Positions 34,828 through 43,060 of a DNA stretch of 64,000 bases are shown one piece after another. Source of the stretch: Bailinhaonella thermotolerans (GTDB lineage: Bacteria > Actinomycetota > Actinomycetes > Streptosporangiales > Streptosporangiaceae); assembly GCF_003594875.1 (NCBI RefSeq), contig NZ_QZEY01000001.1, positions 868,001 to 932,000 on the forward strand, read 5' to 3'. The position numbers were made by a program, and so were the translations under genes. The notes under the pieces were generated by a model. It did no database searches. It was given only the letters and a program-made list of their open reading frames with translations, and had not been told where the DNA came from. Position 1 is the stretch's first letter. Each line of letters begins with the position of its first letter.

Positions 34828-36041
34828 GCTGTCCTCGATCCTTGGCGGGTCGTGCGGGGGCTGAGCGGGAAGCGGGCGCGGACCTCGAAGCCGCCGCCCT
34901 GGCGCGGCCCGATCCTCAGGGAACCACCATAGAGCGCCACGCGCTCGCGGATGCCGACCAGTCCGTGGCCGGGACGGCCGTCGCCGCGCAGCCCGGCGGC
35001 CGCGCCCCGGCCGTCATCCTCGACGTGGATCTCCAGCTCGTGGTCGCCGTAGCGGACGGTCACCCAGGCGCGCGCGTCGGGCCCCGCGTGGCGCAGGCTG
35101 TTGGTGAGCGCCTCCTGGGTGAGGCGGAAGGCGGCCAGGTCGATGCCGGGCGGCAGGTCGCGGCGCTCCCCCTCGATGGAGAGCTGGGTGCGCATGCCGG
35201 CCTCGCGCGTCTGCTGGACGAGCTGGGAGACCTCGTGCATGCCCGGCTGGGGGCCGCGCTCGGCCGTCCCGGGCCGGGACTCGTCCTCGGTGCGGAGCAC
35301 GCCGACGATGTTGCGCATCTCGGCCATCGCGGTGCGGCCCATGTCCTCGATCGCGGAGAGGGCGGCGGAGGCGGCCTCGGGATTGGCGGCCAGGACCTTG
35401 CGCGCGGCGGCGGCCTGGACGGTCATCACGCTGACGTGGTGGGCGACGACGTCGTGCAGCTCGCGGGCGATGCGGGAGCGCTCCTCGACGCGGGCGGCGC
35501 GGGTGTCGGCGTCGCGGGCGCGTTCGAGGCGTTCGGCGCGGTCCTCCAGCTCGGCGAAGTAGGCCCGGCGCAGGCGCACGCCCCGGCCGATCAGCCAGGT
35601 GATGAACAGCACGAGGAGGGCCACGAGGATCGCGCCGGGGTCGACGGAGTCCTCGGTCAGGGCGGCCCCGGCGAGGCAGGCTCCGGCGGCGACGGCCATC
35701 CCGGCCAGGCTCAGCGCGAGGCCGCGGTAGGCGGTCAGGGTGTAGAACAGGATCACCACGGCGACGACGCTCAGCGACGACTCGCGCCCGCCCACCTCCA
35801 GCCCCGCCACGATCAGCGAGGTGACGCAGGTGAGGGTGAACGGCCAGCGCCGGCGGAAGGCGACGGAGGCGCAGCAGGCCGCCACCAGGAGCACGGTCAG
35901 CGGGTCGCTCGCGCTCCCGGGGATCTCGGGCACGGCGAACACCAGCAGCCCGGCCACGGTCAGCGCGAACGCCAGCACCGAGTCCACGAGGGCCAGGTGC
36001 TGGCGCATCCACGTGCGCGGACCGCGGGGCAGGTTGCTCAC
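34824..36041 (-). CDS. HisKA_3 sensor histidine kinase
   Basis: A 405-residue membrane kinase partner of the preceding regulator. Five to six N-terminal membrane segments (about 17-170) precede a dimerisation domain with the phospho-histidine in RIARELHDVVAHHVSVM, then an HATPase domain with RLTQEALTNSLRHAG (N box) and GRPGHGLVGIRERVALYGG (G box). The GTG at 36041 follows TAGATT by 6 nt without a ribosome site, so the transcript may be leaderless. The membrane-embedded sensor without an extracytoplasmic loop suggests sensing in the membrane. Confidence 0.94.
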   Translation of the reverse strand: MSNLPRGPRTWMRQHLALVDSVLAFALTVAGLLVFAVPEIPGSASDPLTVLLVAACCASVAFRRRWPFTLTCVTSLIVAGLEVGGRESSLSVVAVVILFYTLTAYRGLALSLAGMAVAAGACLAGAALTEDSVDPGAILVALLVLFITWLIGRGVRLRRAYFAELEDRAERLERARDADTRAARVEERSRIARELHDVVAHHVSVMTVQAAAARKVLAANPEAASAALSAIEDMGRTAMAEMRNIVGVLRTEDESRPGTAERGPQPGMHEVSQLVQQTREAGMRTQLSIEGERRDLPPGIDLAAFRLTQEALTNSLRHAGPDARAWVTVRYGDHELEIHVEDDGRGAAAGLRGDGRPGHGLVGIRERVALYGGSLRIGPRQGGGFEVRARFPLSPRTTRQGSRTA

Positions 36042-36274
36042 GGTCTCAATCTAGGCCGCCGCCCCCGGTGCCCCCACGGTCCTCAGTGCGGAATCCGGTC
36101 TCCTACCAGAGGATGATTCCGGCTGATCGCGCACCCATCGCCACCTGGACGGAAGCTGACCGTGACCCTCCCCCGGGCGTACGGCGGCGCCTGCCGGACC
36201 GCTCCCAGCCGAACCGCTCCCAGGCGTACGGCGCCGCCCCCCGGGGCGTACGGCGGCACGCGGGGCGTGACGGG

Positions 36275-37156
36275 TCAGAGATCGGCCTGGTCGCTCCGGG
36301 GCGAGGGGACCTCGGCGGCGGCGCGGGCGCGCAGGGCGGGCCAGGGCAGGCGATCCGGCAGCGGCGGGGGCGTGCCGCCGTACTCGGGGCAGAACGCCTG
36401 GTGCTCGCACCAGGCGCACAGGCGGCTGGGGCGGGCTCGCCACTCCCCCGTCTCGGCCGCGCGCTGGATGGCCTGCCACAGGGCGCGGACCTTGCGCTCG
36501 GTGGCGCGCAGGTCGTCCTCGTCCGGGGCGTAGCGCAGGATCTCGCCGTTGCCGAGGTACATGAGCTGGAGCAGGCGCGGCACCTTCCCGTGGAGCCGCC
36601 AGAGCACCAGGGCGTAGAACTTCATCTGGAACAGCGCCTTGGCCTCGAACTCGGCGCGGGGCGCGGTGCCGGTCTTGTAGTCGACGACGCGGACCTCACC
36701 GGTGGGGGCGACGTCGAGGCGGTCGATGTAGCCGCGGAGCATGAGGCCGTCGTCGAGCAGCGCCTCGACGTAGAGCTCGCGCTCGGCGGGCTCCAGCCTG
36801 CGGGGGTCCTCCAGCGTGAAGTAACGCTCCAGCATGGTCGTGGCCTCCTCCAGCCACGAGTCGCGCTCGGCGTCGTCGGCGAAGAGGGCGGCGTATTCGG
36901 GCTCCTCGTCGAGCAGCCGCTGCCACTGGGGTTCGAGCATGTCGCGGGCGGCGGCGATCGTGCGGGCCTCGGCCGGCAGGTCGAACAGGCGCTCCAGGAC
37001 GGCGTGGACGACGGTGCCGCGGACCATGGCCAGGGTGGGCCGCTCGGGGAGCTGGTCGATCACACGGAACCTATAGAGAAGCGGGCATGTCATGAAATCT
37101 CCGGCGCGGGACGGCGACAGCGCGCCGATGATCTCTCGCTGCTCCTCAATCGTCAT
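36275..37156 (-). CDS. RecB-family exonuclease with Fe-S cysteines
   Basis: A 293-residue PD-(D/E)XK nuclease of the Cas4/AddB-like RecB family. N-terminal LSPSRAGDFMTCPLLYRFR carries the first cysteine; RGTVVHAVLERLF and GYIDRLDVAPTGEVRVVDYKTG provide the nuclease acid and lysine residues; CAWCEHQAFC supplies the other cysteines of a probable 4Fe-4S cluster. The ATG at 37156 is chosen; longer frames extend through non-homologous sequence. This gene is a regular member of the proteasome-locus neighbourhood. It is divergent from the M50 protease gene (gap about 100 bp). Confidence 0.9.
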   Translation of the reverse strand: MTIEEQREIIGALSPSRAGDFMTCPLLYRFRVIDQLPERPTLAMVRGTVVHAVLERLFDLPAEARTIAAARDMLEPQWQRLLDEEPEYAALFADDAERDSWLEEATTMLERYFTLEDPRRLEPAERELYVEALLDDGLMLRGYIDRLDVAPTGEVRVVDYKTGTAPRAEFEAKALFQMKFYALVLWRLHGKVPRLLQLMYLGNGEILRYAPDEDDLRATERKVRALWQAIQRAAETGEWRARPSRLCAWCEHQAFCPEYGGTPPPLPDRLPWPALRARAAAEVPSPRSDQADL

Positions 37157-37257
37157 GCCTGGCAGCGTAGGGCAGCGGGCCGACAGGATCCGCCTCGTCG
37201 CGCGTCTCCCCTGGTCCACCGCGTAGCATCGAGTCGTGATCGAAGGTGAGCGCGAGC

Positions 37258-38397
37258 ATGACCACTGAGCCGCAGCAGCGACCCGAACGCCAGGCGTCGC
37301 CGGGGTTGCAGATGGGCAGCCCCTTCGGGATCCCGATCTACGTGTCGCCCACGTGGTTCATCGTGGCGATCCTCATCACGCTGTGGTTCGAGCCGGTCGT
37401 CCAGGCCCGCCTGCACACCTCCAACCTCGGCGGATACCTGATCGCGTTCGTGTTCGCCGTGCTGCTGTACGTCTCGGTGCTGCTGCACGAGCTGGCGCAC
37501 TGCGTGGTCGCCCGGATGTTCGGGCTGCCGGTGCGCCGCATCACGCTCTACCTCCTCGGCGGCGTCTCGGAGATCGAGAAGGAGCCGCAGACGCCGGGCC
37601 GGGAGTTCTGGGTCGCCTTCGCCGGGCCGCTGCTGTCCCTGGGGCTCGCCGGCGCCGGGTTCGTGTTCGACCGGTTCCTGGCCGACGACTCGGTCGTGGG
37701 CGTCCTCGTGCTCCAGCTCTGGTTCGCCAACCTCGTCGTCGGCGTGTTCAACCTGCTGCCGGGCCTCCCCCTCGACGGCGGCCGGCTGCTGCGCGCGGGC
37801 GTGTGGAAGATCACCCGCAACCCGGGCTCGGGCACCGTCGCCGCCGCCTGGGTCGGCCGCGGCCTGGCCCTGCTGCTGGCGCTCACGCCGTTCCTGCTCG
37901 GCCTGCTCACCGGCGCGTTCGACTTCGTGATGGTGATCTGGGCCGCGATCCTGTCGGCGTTCATCTGGTTCGGCGCCACCCAGGCGCTGCAGTCGGCCCG
38001 CGTGCAGGCCCGACTCCCCCACGTCCAGGCCCGCGCGCTGGCCCGCCGCGCCATCCCGGTCACCGCCGACCTCCCGCTCGCCGAGGCCATGCGCCGCGCC
38101 CACGAGGCCCGCGCCGGCGCCCTCGTCGTCGTGGACCCCGCGGGCACGCCCCTGGCGCTGGTCAACGAGGCCGCCGTCACCGCGACCCCCGAGCACCGCC
38201 GCCCCTGGGTCACCGCGGGCTCGGTCGCCCGCACCCTCGAACCCGGTCTCACCCTGCCCGCCGACCTGTCGGGCGAGGCCCTCATCGAGGCGGTCCGCCG
38301 CAACCCCGCGGGCGAATACCTCCTCGTCGAGCCGGGCGGCGGCGTCTACGGCGTCCTCAGCACCTCCGACCTGGAACACGTCTTCGCCCGCTCCTGA
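37258..38397 (+). CDS. Site-2 (M50) intramembrane metalloprotease with CBS-like region
   Basis: A 379-residue membrane protease. Zinc ligands are in VLLHELAHCVVARMFG (HExxH) and in LLPGLPLDGGRLLR (the NPLDGG-type aspartate motif). Six hydrophobic helices cover about residues 25-240. The C-terminal half (about 250-375) resembles a degenerate CBS pair (VTADLPLAEAM...GALVVVDPAG, then YGVLSTSDLEHV). The ATG at 37258 is 9 nt after AAGGTGA; a GTG at 37246 is possible. It is a conserved neighbour of arc/trmI/recB in actinobacteria, and the CBS region may sense nucleotides. Confidence 0.93.
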   Translation: MTTEPQQRPERQASPGLQMGSPFGIPIYVSPTWFIVAILITLWFEPVVQARLHTSNLGGYLIAFVFAVLLYVSVLLHELAHCVVARMFGLPVRRITLYLLGGVSEIEKEPQTPGREFWVAFAGPLLSLGLAGAGFVFDRFLADDSVVGVLVLQLWFANLVVGVFNLLPGLPLDGGRLLRAGVWKITRNPGSGTVAAAWVGRGLALLLALTPFLLGLLTGAFDFVMVIWAAILSAFIWFGATQALQSARVQARLPHVQARALARRAIPVTADLPLAEAMRRAHEARAGALVVVDPAGTPLALVNEAAVTATPEHRRPWVTAGSVARTLEPGLTLPADLSGEALIEAVRRNPAGEYLLVEPGGGVYGVLSTSDLEHVFARS

Positions 38398-38435
38398 CCC
38401 CGCTCCCGCGACCCGGCCCCGCTCCTCCGCGCGCC

Positions 38436-38510
38436 CCGGCCGGCTCAGGCCGTACGGCGGGCCCGCCCCGCATTCCGCGCCCCACCCGGCCGGCTCAGGC
38501 CGTACGGCGG
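38436..38510. repeat. 25-bp direct repeat containing GCCGTACGGC
   Basis: Identical 25-bp copies at 38436-38460 and 38486-38510 (core GGCTCAGGCCGTACGGCGG) lie 50 bp apart, between the M50 protease gene and the peptide promoter. Confidence 0.88.
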
Positions 38511-38567
38511 CGCGGGGGAGGCCGCCGCGGTGTCCGCATCCGGACAGGCGGCGCGAACATGGCGATC

Positions 38568-38596
38568 TTGACCCGGAAATCCGGCGAAAATACCCT
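38568..38596 (+). promoter_or_regulatory. Housekeeping-type promoter of the cysteine-rich peptide gene
   Basis: TTGACC (38568-38573), a 17-bp spacer and TACCCT (38591-38596) match the actinobacterial principal-sigma consensus (TTGACN / TANNNT). The predicted start near 38603 gives a leader of about 57 nt before the ATG at 38660. Confidence 0.7.
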
Positions 38597-38659
38597 GCGC
38601 CTTACCGCCGCGATCACAGGCGGGCGGACGTTCCTTCCATGAGAGAGGAAGTTCAGCCC

Positions 38660-38869
38660 ATGCGTCGACTCGTCGAGAACCTCGCCGACACCCTGGTCTC
38701 CCTGGTCGTCCCGAAGGCACGGGCGCAGGCCGCGAGCTGCACCTGGGGCGCGGGCTGCAAGTGCGTCCCCAACGCCGGCTCCGGCTTGTACTACCGCTAC
38801 CGCTACTGCGTCAACCCCGACGGCGGCGGCACCACCGTCTCCTGCGTCTTCTACACCCGCGGCTGCTGA
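38660..38869 (+). CDS. Cysteine-rich 69-residue peptide precursor, function unknown
   Basis: A tiny gene with its own promoter and a strong terminator. Residues 1-25 (MRRLVENLADTLVSLVVPKA...) look like an amphipathic leader ending in ARAQAA. The remaining part has five cysteines in about 45 residues (SCTWGAGCKCVP, RYCVNP, SCVFYTRGC) plus many Tyr, Gly and Thr. GAGGAAG lies 10 nt before the ATG at 38660; an ATG at 38639 would add seven residues but has a poor ribosome site. It could be a secreted disulfide peptide or a modified (RiPP) precursor. No maturation enzyme or dedicated exporter is adjacent; the next gene is an Opp importer ATPase on the other strand. Confidence 0.75.
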   Translation: MRRLVENLADTLVSLVVPKARAQAASCTWGAGCKCVPNAGSGLYYRYRYCVNPDGGGTTVSCVFYTRGC

Positions 38870-38956
38870 GCTCCCGCGTCCCGCGTCCCGCGCCCCGCGC
38901 CGCCGCCGAGCCGGCGCGAGCCCGCCGCACGCGAAGGCCGCGCGTCGCACCGTACG

Positions 38957-38993
38957 GCGAAGGCCGCGCCCGTCCTCCGGGCGCGGCCTTCGC
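38957..38993. terminator. Strong bidirectional hairpin terminator
   Basis: A perfect 16-bp stem GCGAAGGCCGCGCCCG / CGGGCGCGGCCTTCGC with loop TCCTC sits between the peptide gene and the convergent oppF gene. GCTGTCTTCC follows on the plus strand. Confidence 0.85.
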
Positions 38994-39016
38994 GCTGTCT
39001 TCCGCTCGGCGGCGGG

Positions 39017-40126
39017 CTAGGAGGCGACCACCGTCGGGGTGCCCACCTCGGTCGCCGCCGGGTCGTGGACGCTCTCCGCCGGGCGGATGTGGCCCGCGGC
39101 GATGTCCTCCGCGTAGTGGCAGGCGACCTTGCGGCCCGGCCGGATCTCCCGCAGCGCCGGGAGCTCGTCCGCGCAGCGCTTGGGCTGGCGGAACGGGCAG
39201 CGCGTGTGGAAACGGCAGCCCGGCGGGGTGTTCGCCGGCGACGGGAGGTCGCCGGTGAGCAGGATGCGCTCCCGCCGCTCCTCGACCTTCGGGTCGGGGA
39301 TGGGGATCGCCGACATCAGCGCGATCGTGTACGGGTGCAGCGGCTCGGCGTACAGGTCGTCGGAGGGGGACTCCTCCACCAGCGCGCCCAGGTACATGAC
39401 GCCGATCGTGTCGCTGACGTGGCGGACCACCGCCAGGTCGTGCGCGACCACGATGTAGGTCAGCCCGAGCTGCTCCTGCAGCTCCTCCAGCAGGTTGACG
39501 ATCTGCGCCTGGATCGACACGTCCAGGGCCGAGACCGGCTCGTCCGCGATGATCAGGTCGGGGCTGAGCGCGAGCGCCCTGGCGATGCCGACGCGCTGGC
39601 GCTGGCCGCCGGAGAACTCGTGCGGGTAGCGGCCCGCGGCGTTGGCGGGCAGGCCCACCACGTCGAGCAGTTCCCGGACCCGCTTGGCGTGGTCGGCCTT
39701 GCCGTTGCCGTACCCGTGGGTGCGCAGCGGCTCGGTCAGCACCGACTCCACGCTCTGGCGCGGGTCGAGGCTGGCGAGCGGGTCCTGGAAGACCATCTGC
39801 ATGCGCCGCCGCAGCCGGCGCATGTCCTCGCCGCGCTGCGCCCGCACGTCCACCCCGTCGAAGCTGATCGTGCCCGCCGTGGGCTCGATCAGGCGCAGGA
39901 TGGCGCGGCCCAGCGTGCTCTTGCCGCAGCCGGACTCGCCGACCAGGCCGTACGTGGTGCCCTTGGCGACGTCGAGGTCCACCCCGTCCACCGCCTTGAC
40001 GTGCCCGACGACGCGGTCGACCAGGATGCCCTTCTTGATGGGGAAGTGCACCTGGAGGCCGCGCACGGACAGCAGGTTCTCGGCGTCCCGCCCGTTCCCG
40101 GCCGGCTGCTGCTTCTCGGTGCTCAC
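39017..40126 (-). CDS. Oligopeptide ABC transporter ATPase OppF/DppF (system 1)
   Basis: A 369-residue importer ATPase. Walker A is [12 protein letters not shown], the Q-loop [16 protein letters not shown], the signature [15 protein letters not shown], Walker [15 protein letters not shown] and the switch [10 protein letters not shown]. The OppF-type C-terminal domain with the cysteine cluster ([10 protein letters not shown]...KRC...CHYAED), a likely Fe-S site, is present. The GTG at 40126 overlaps the oppD stop by 4 bp (GTGA). It pairs with OppD for uptake of peptides. It is the last gene of the A-B-C-D-F operon. Confidence 0.93.
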   Translation of the reverse strand: MSTEKQQPAGNGRDAENLLSVRGLQVHFPIKKGILVDRVVGHVKAVDGVDLDVAKGTTYGLVGESGCGKSTLGRAILRLIEPTAGTISFDGVDVRAQRGEDMRRLRRRMQMVFQDPLASLDPRQSVESVLTEPLRTHGYGNGKADHAKRVRELLDVVGLPANAAGRYPHEFSGGQRQRVGIARALALSPDLIIADEPVSALDVSIQAQIVNLLEELQEQLGLTYIVVAHDLAVVRHVSDTIGVMYLGALVEESPSDDLYAEPLHPYTIALMSAIPIPDPKVEERRERILLTGDLPSPANTPPGCRFHTRCPFRQPKRCADELPALREIRPGRKVACHYAEDIAAGHIRPAESVHDPAATEVGTPTVVAS

Positions 40127-41124
40127 AGGGTCACCGCCTCCTGTTCGGCGACGTCGATGGGGTTGAAGCAGCGCAGGTCGTGGTCGGGACGGAGCTTGTC
40201 GGCGACCAGCTCGGGGGCGCCCTGCGTGCACGACTCGATCCGGTTGCGGCAGCGCGGCGCGAAGGCGCAGCCCTGGGTCCACGGGATCGTGTCGCGCGGC
40301 GAGCCCGGGATGGGCTCCAGCTTCTCGCCGCGCGCCTGGTCGAGCCGGGGCACGGAGGCGAGCAGCCCCGCGGTGTACGGATGACGCGGCGCCTCGAACA
40401 GCTCCCAGCGCGAGGCGCGCTCGACGATGCGGCCGGAGTACATCACGTGCACCGAGTCGCACATGCCCGCGACGACGCCCAGGTCATGGGTGATCATGAC
40501 GAGGGCGGTGCCCGAGTCGACGACGAGTTCCTTCAGCAGCTCCAGGATCTGGGCCTGGATCGTCACGTCGAGCGCGGTGGTGGGCTCGTCGGCGATCAGC
40601 AGGCGGGGCTTGCAGGCCAGCGCCATCGCGATGAGGGCGCGCTGCCGCATGCCGCCGGAGAGCTGGTGGGGGTACTCCTTCAGCCGCCGCGCCGGGTCGG
40701 GGATGCCCACCCGCTCCAGGAGCGAGGCGGCCTCCTTGGAGGCGGCGGCCGCGTCCATGTCCCGGTGGCGGCGCAGCACCTCGGTGACCTGGAGCCCGAT
40801 CGGGATGACCGGGTTGAGCGAGGTCATCGGGTCCTGGAAGACCATCGCGATGTCGCGCCCGCGCAGGCCGCGCATCTTGTCGGCGGGCAGCGAGGTCAGC
40901 TCGGTGCCGTCGAACTTGATGCTGCCGCCCACGGCCGCGCCGCGCTTGGGCAGCAGCCCCATGATGGCCAGCGAGGTGACGGACTTGCCGCACCCCGACT
41001 CCCCCACCAGGCCGACGGTCTCGCCGGCGGCCACGGAGAAGGTGACCTCGTCCACGGCCCGCACGTCGCGGCGGCCCCGGCGGCTGAACACGATCGACAG
41101 ATCGCGCACGTCCAGCAGGGACAT
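40123..41124 (-). CDS. Oligopeptide ABC transporter ATPase OppD/DppD (system 1)
   Basis: A 333-residue importer ATPase. Walker A is [20 protein letters not shown], the Q-loop [16 protein letters not shown], the signature [15 protein letters not shown], Walker [15 protein letters not shown] and the switch [11 protein letters not shown]. The C-terminal oligo_HPY domain (about 235-310) has [15 protein letters not shown] and the CAFAPRCRN cysteines. The ATG at 41124 follows GGAGGTGAGC, making it preferable to the GTG six nt upstream. It starts 2 nt after the oppC stop. The partner of OppF. Confidence 0.93.
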   Translation of the reverse strand: MSLLDVRDLSIVFSRRGRRDVRAVDEVTFSVAAGETVGLVGESGCGKSVTSLAIMGLLPKRGAAVGGSIKFDGTELTSLPADKMRGLRGRDIAMVFQDPMTSLNPVIPIGLQVTEVLRRHRDMDAAAASKEAASLLERVGIPDPARRLKEYPHQLSGGMRQRALIAMALACKPRLLIADEPTTALDVTIQAQILELLKELVVDSGTALVMITHDLGVVAGMCDSVHVMYSGRIVERASRWELFEAPRHPYTAGLLASVPRLDQARGEKLEPIPGSPRDTIPWTQGCAFAPRCRNRIESCTQGAPELVADKLRPDHDLRCFNPIDVAEQEAVTL

Positions 41125-41126
41125 GC

Positions 41127-42044
41127 TCACCTCCGGTTCTTCGGATCGAGGGCCTCACGCAGGGACTCGCCGAGCAGGGTGAAGCCGAGGGCGGACAGCA
41201 CGATCGCGATGCCCGGGTAGAACACGAGCTGCGGCGCGCTGGTGAGGAACTTCTGCGTGTCGGCCAGCATGCGGCCCCACTCGGGGATCGCCGGGTCGGC
41301 GCCGGACAGGCCCAGGAAGGCCAGGCCCGCCGCCTCGATGATCGCCGTGGCCAGGGTCAGGGTGCCCTGGACGATCACCGGCGAGAGCGAGTTGGGGAAC
41401 ACGTGCCCGAGGATGATCCGGCTGCGTTTCACGCCGAGCGACTTGGCGGCCAGGGCGTAGTCGGCCTCCCGCTGGGCGAGCATCTGGCCGCGCAGGAGCC
41501 GGGCGAACACCGGGATGTTCACCACGCCGATCGCGATCATGACCGAGACCAGGCTCTGGCCCAGCATGGCGGCGATGCCGATGGCGAACAGCAGGCCGGG
41601 GATGGCCAGCATCATGTCCACGAACCGCATGATGGTGGCGTCCACCCAGCCGCCCAGGCCGCCCGCGAGCAGGCCCAGGATGATGCCGCCGACCATGCCG
41701 AACGCCATCGAGACCACGCCGACGACCAGCGACTGGCGCGCGCCGTAGATCATCCGGGAGAACACGTCGCGGCCCAGGTCGTCCAGGCCCAGCCAGTGGG
41801 TCGAGGACGGGCCCGGGATGTGCCCCGGCCCCTTGATCTGCGACAGGTCCGTCGCCGTCGGGCTGTAGGGGGCGATCAGCGGCGCGAACACGGCGACGAT
41901 CACGAAGATCGCCACGAAGATCGCGCCGATGATCGCGGCGGGCTTGCGTACGAGGCGCCGGAACGCCTCCCGCCACAGCCCGCCGCCGGCCTCGTCCGCG
42001 TGCTCGGCCTGCTGGATCGCGCTTTCGGCGACCTGAAGGCTCAT
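41127..42044 (-). CDS. Oligopeptide ABC transporter permease OppC/DppC (system 1)
   Basis: A 305-residue permease with the OppC N-terminal domain (FRRLVRKPAAIIGAIFVAIF) and six hydrophobic helices. The HWLGLDDLGRDVFSRMIYGAR block and the EAA coupling loop (DYALAAKSLGVKRSRIILGHVFPN) are typical. Its ATG shares one base with the oppB stop (TGATG). It forms the membrane channel with OppB. Confidence 0.95.
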   Translation of the reverse strand: MSLQVAESAIQQAEHADEAGGGLWREAFRRLVRKPAAIIGAIFVAIFVIVAVFAPLIAPYSPTATDLSQIKGPGHIPGPSSTHWLGLDDLGRDVFSRMIYGARQSLVVGVVSMAFGMVGGIILGLLAGGLGGWVDATIMRFVDMMLAIPGLLFAIGIAAMLGQSLVSVMIAIGVVNIPVFARLLRGQMLAQREADYALAAKSLGVKRSRIILGHVFPNSLSPVIVQGTLTLATAIIEAAGLAFLGLSGADPAIPEWGRMLADTQKFLTSAPQLVFYPGIAIVLSALGFTLLGESLREALDPKNRR

Positions 42045-43051
42045 CAGCGGACCCTCACTCTCGGGTCGATCAGGCCGTACGAGATGTCGACCAGCAGGTT
42101 GATCAGGACGAACAGCGCGGCGATCACCAGGATGAAGCCCTGGAGCGTGGCGTAGTCGCGGGACGGGATGGCCTGCGCCACGAACTTGCCCACGCCCTCG
42201 AAGGCGAACGCGGTCTCGGTGAGGATCGCGCCCGACATCAGCAGGCCGAACTGCAGGCCGATCGTGGTGGACACCGGCAGCATCGCGTTGCGGAGCACGT
42301 GCCTGCGGGTGATCGTCCGGGCGGTCAGGCCCTTGGCCTCGGCCGTACGGACGTAGTCCTCGTTGAGCACGTCGAGCACCGCGGCGCGGGTGATCCGGGC
42401 GATGATCGCCAGCGGGATCGTGGCCAGGGTGACCGCCGGGAGCACGAGGTGCAGCAGGGCGTCACTCAGCGCCGGGCCGTTGCCGGTGACTATCGCGTCC
42501 AGGACGTAGAAGCCCGTCGGATGCTCGACGTCGAGCATGCGGGCCTCCTGGCGGCCGGTGTTCGGCAGCCAGCCGAGCTGGTTGGCGAAGACGTACCGCA
42601 GCATGTAGGCGAGGAAGAACACCGGGATGGTGATCCCGACGAGGGACGCGCTGACCGAGAGCTGGTCGAGCCAGGTGCCGTGCCGCCGCGCCGCGAAGTA
42701 GCCGACGGGGATGCCGATCAGGACCGCGATCAGCAGGGCGGTGACGCCCAGCTCGATCGTGGCCGGGAAGCGGCGTCCCATCTCCTCCACGACGGGCCGG
42801 CTGCTCTGGATCGAGGTGCCGAAGTCGAACCGCAGCGCCTTCTCGAGGAAGCGCCAGTACTGCACGTAGAGGGGCTGGTCCAGACCGAGCGCGATCTCGA
42901 TCTGACGGATCTTCTCCGGGGTGGCGCGCTCTCCCAGGAGCGCCTGCGCGGGCGATCCTGGGAGAGCGCGGACCCAGAGGAACAGGGCTACCGACAGCCC
43001 CCACAGCACGGGGATGAGCAGCAGGAGCCGCCGGACGATGAACCTCAGCAT
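42044..43051 (-). CDS. Oligopeptide ABC transporter permease OppB/DppB (system 1)
   Basis: A 335-residue permease starting MLRFIVRRLLLLIPVLWGLS, with six hydrophobic helices. Blocks such as PGSPAQALLGERATPEKIR, LGLDQPLYVQYWRF, GIPVGYFAARRHGTWLDQ and the EAA loop (DYVRTAEAKGLTARTITRRH) match OppB/DppB. It follows the binding-protein gene after 9 nt. Confidence 0.95.
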   Translation of the reverse strand: MLRFIVRRLLLLIPVLWGLSVALFLWVRALPGSPAQALLGERATPEKIRQIEIALGLDQPLYVQYWRFLEKALRFDFGTSIQSSRPVVEEMGRRFPATIELGVTALLIAVLIGIPVGYFAARRHGTWLDQLSVSASLVGITIPVFFLAYMLRYVFANQLGWLPNTGRQEARMLDVEHPTGFYVLDAIVTGNGPALSDALLHLVLPAVTLATIPLAIIARITRAAVLDVLNEDYVRTAEAKGLTARTITRRHVLRNAMLPVSTTIGLQFGLLMSGAILTETAFAFEGVGKFVAQAIPSRDYATLQGFILVIAALFVLINLLVDISYGLIDPRVRVR

Positions 43052-43060
43052 GAGTTACGG

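Noticed and set aside
38660-38869. Full RiPP biosynthetic cluster around the cysteine-rich peptide
   Set aside because: Neighbours are a site-2 protease of the proteasome neighbourhood and an Opp importer; no lanthipeptide synthetase, radical SAM, YcaO or dedicated exporter was found.
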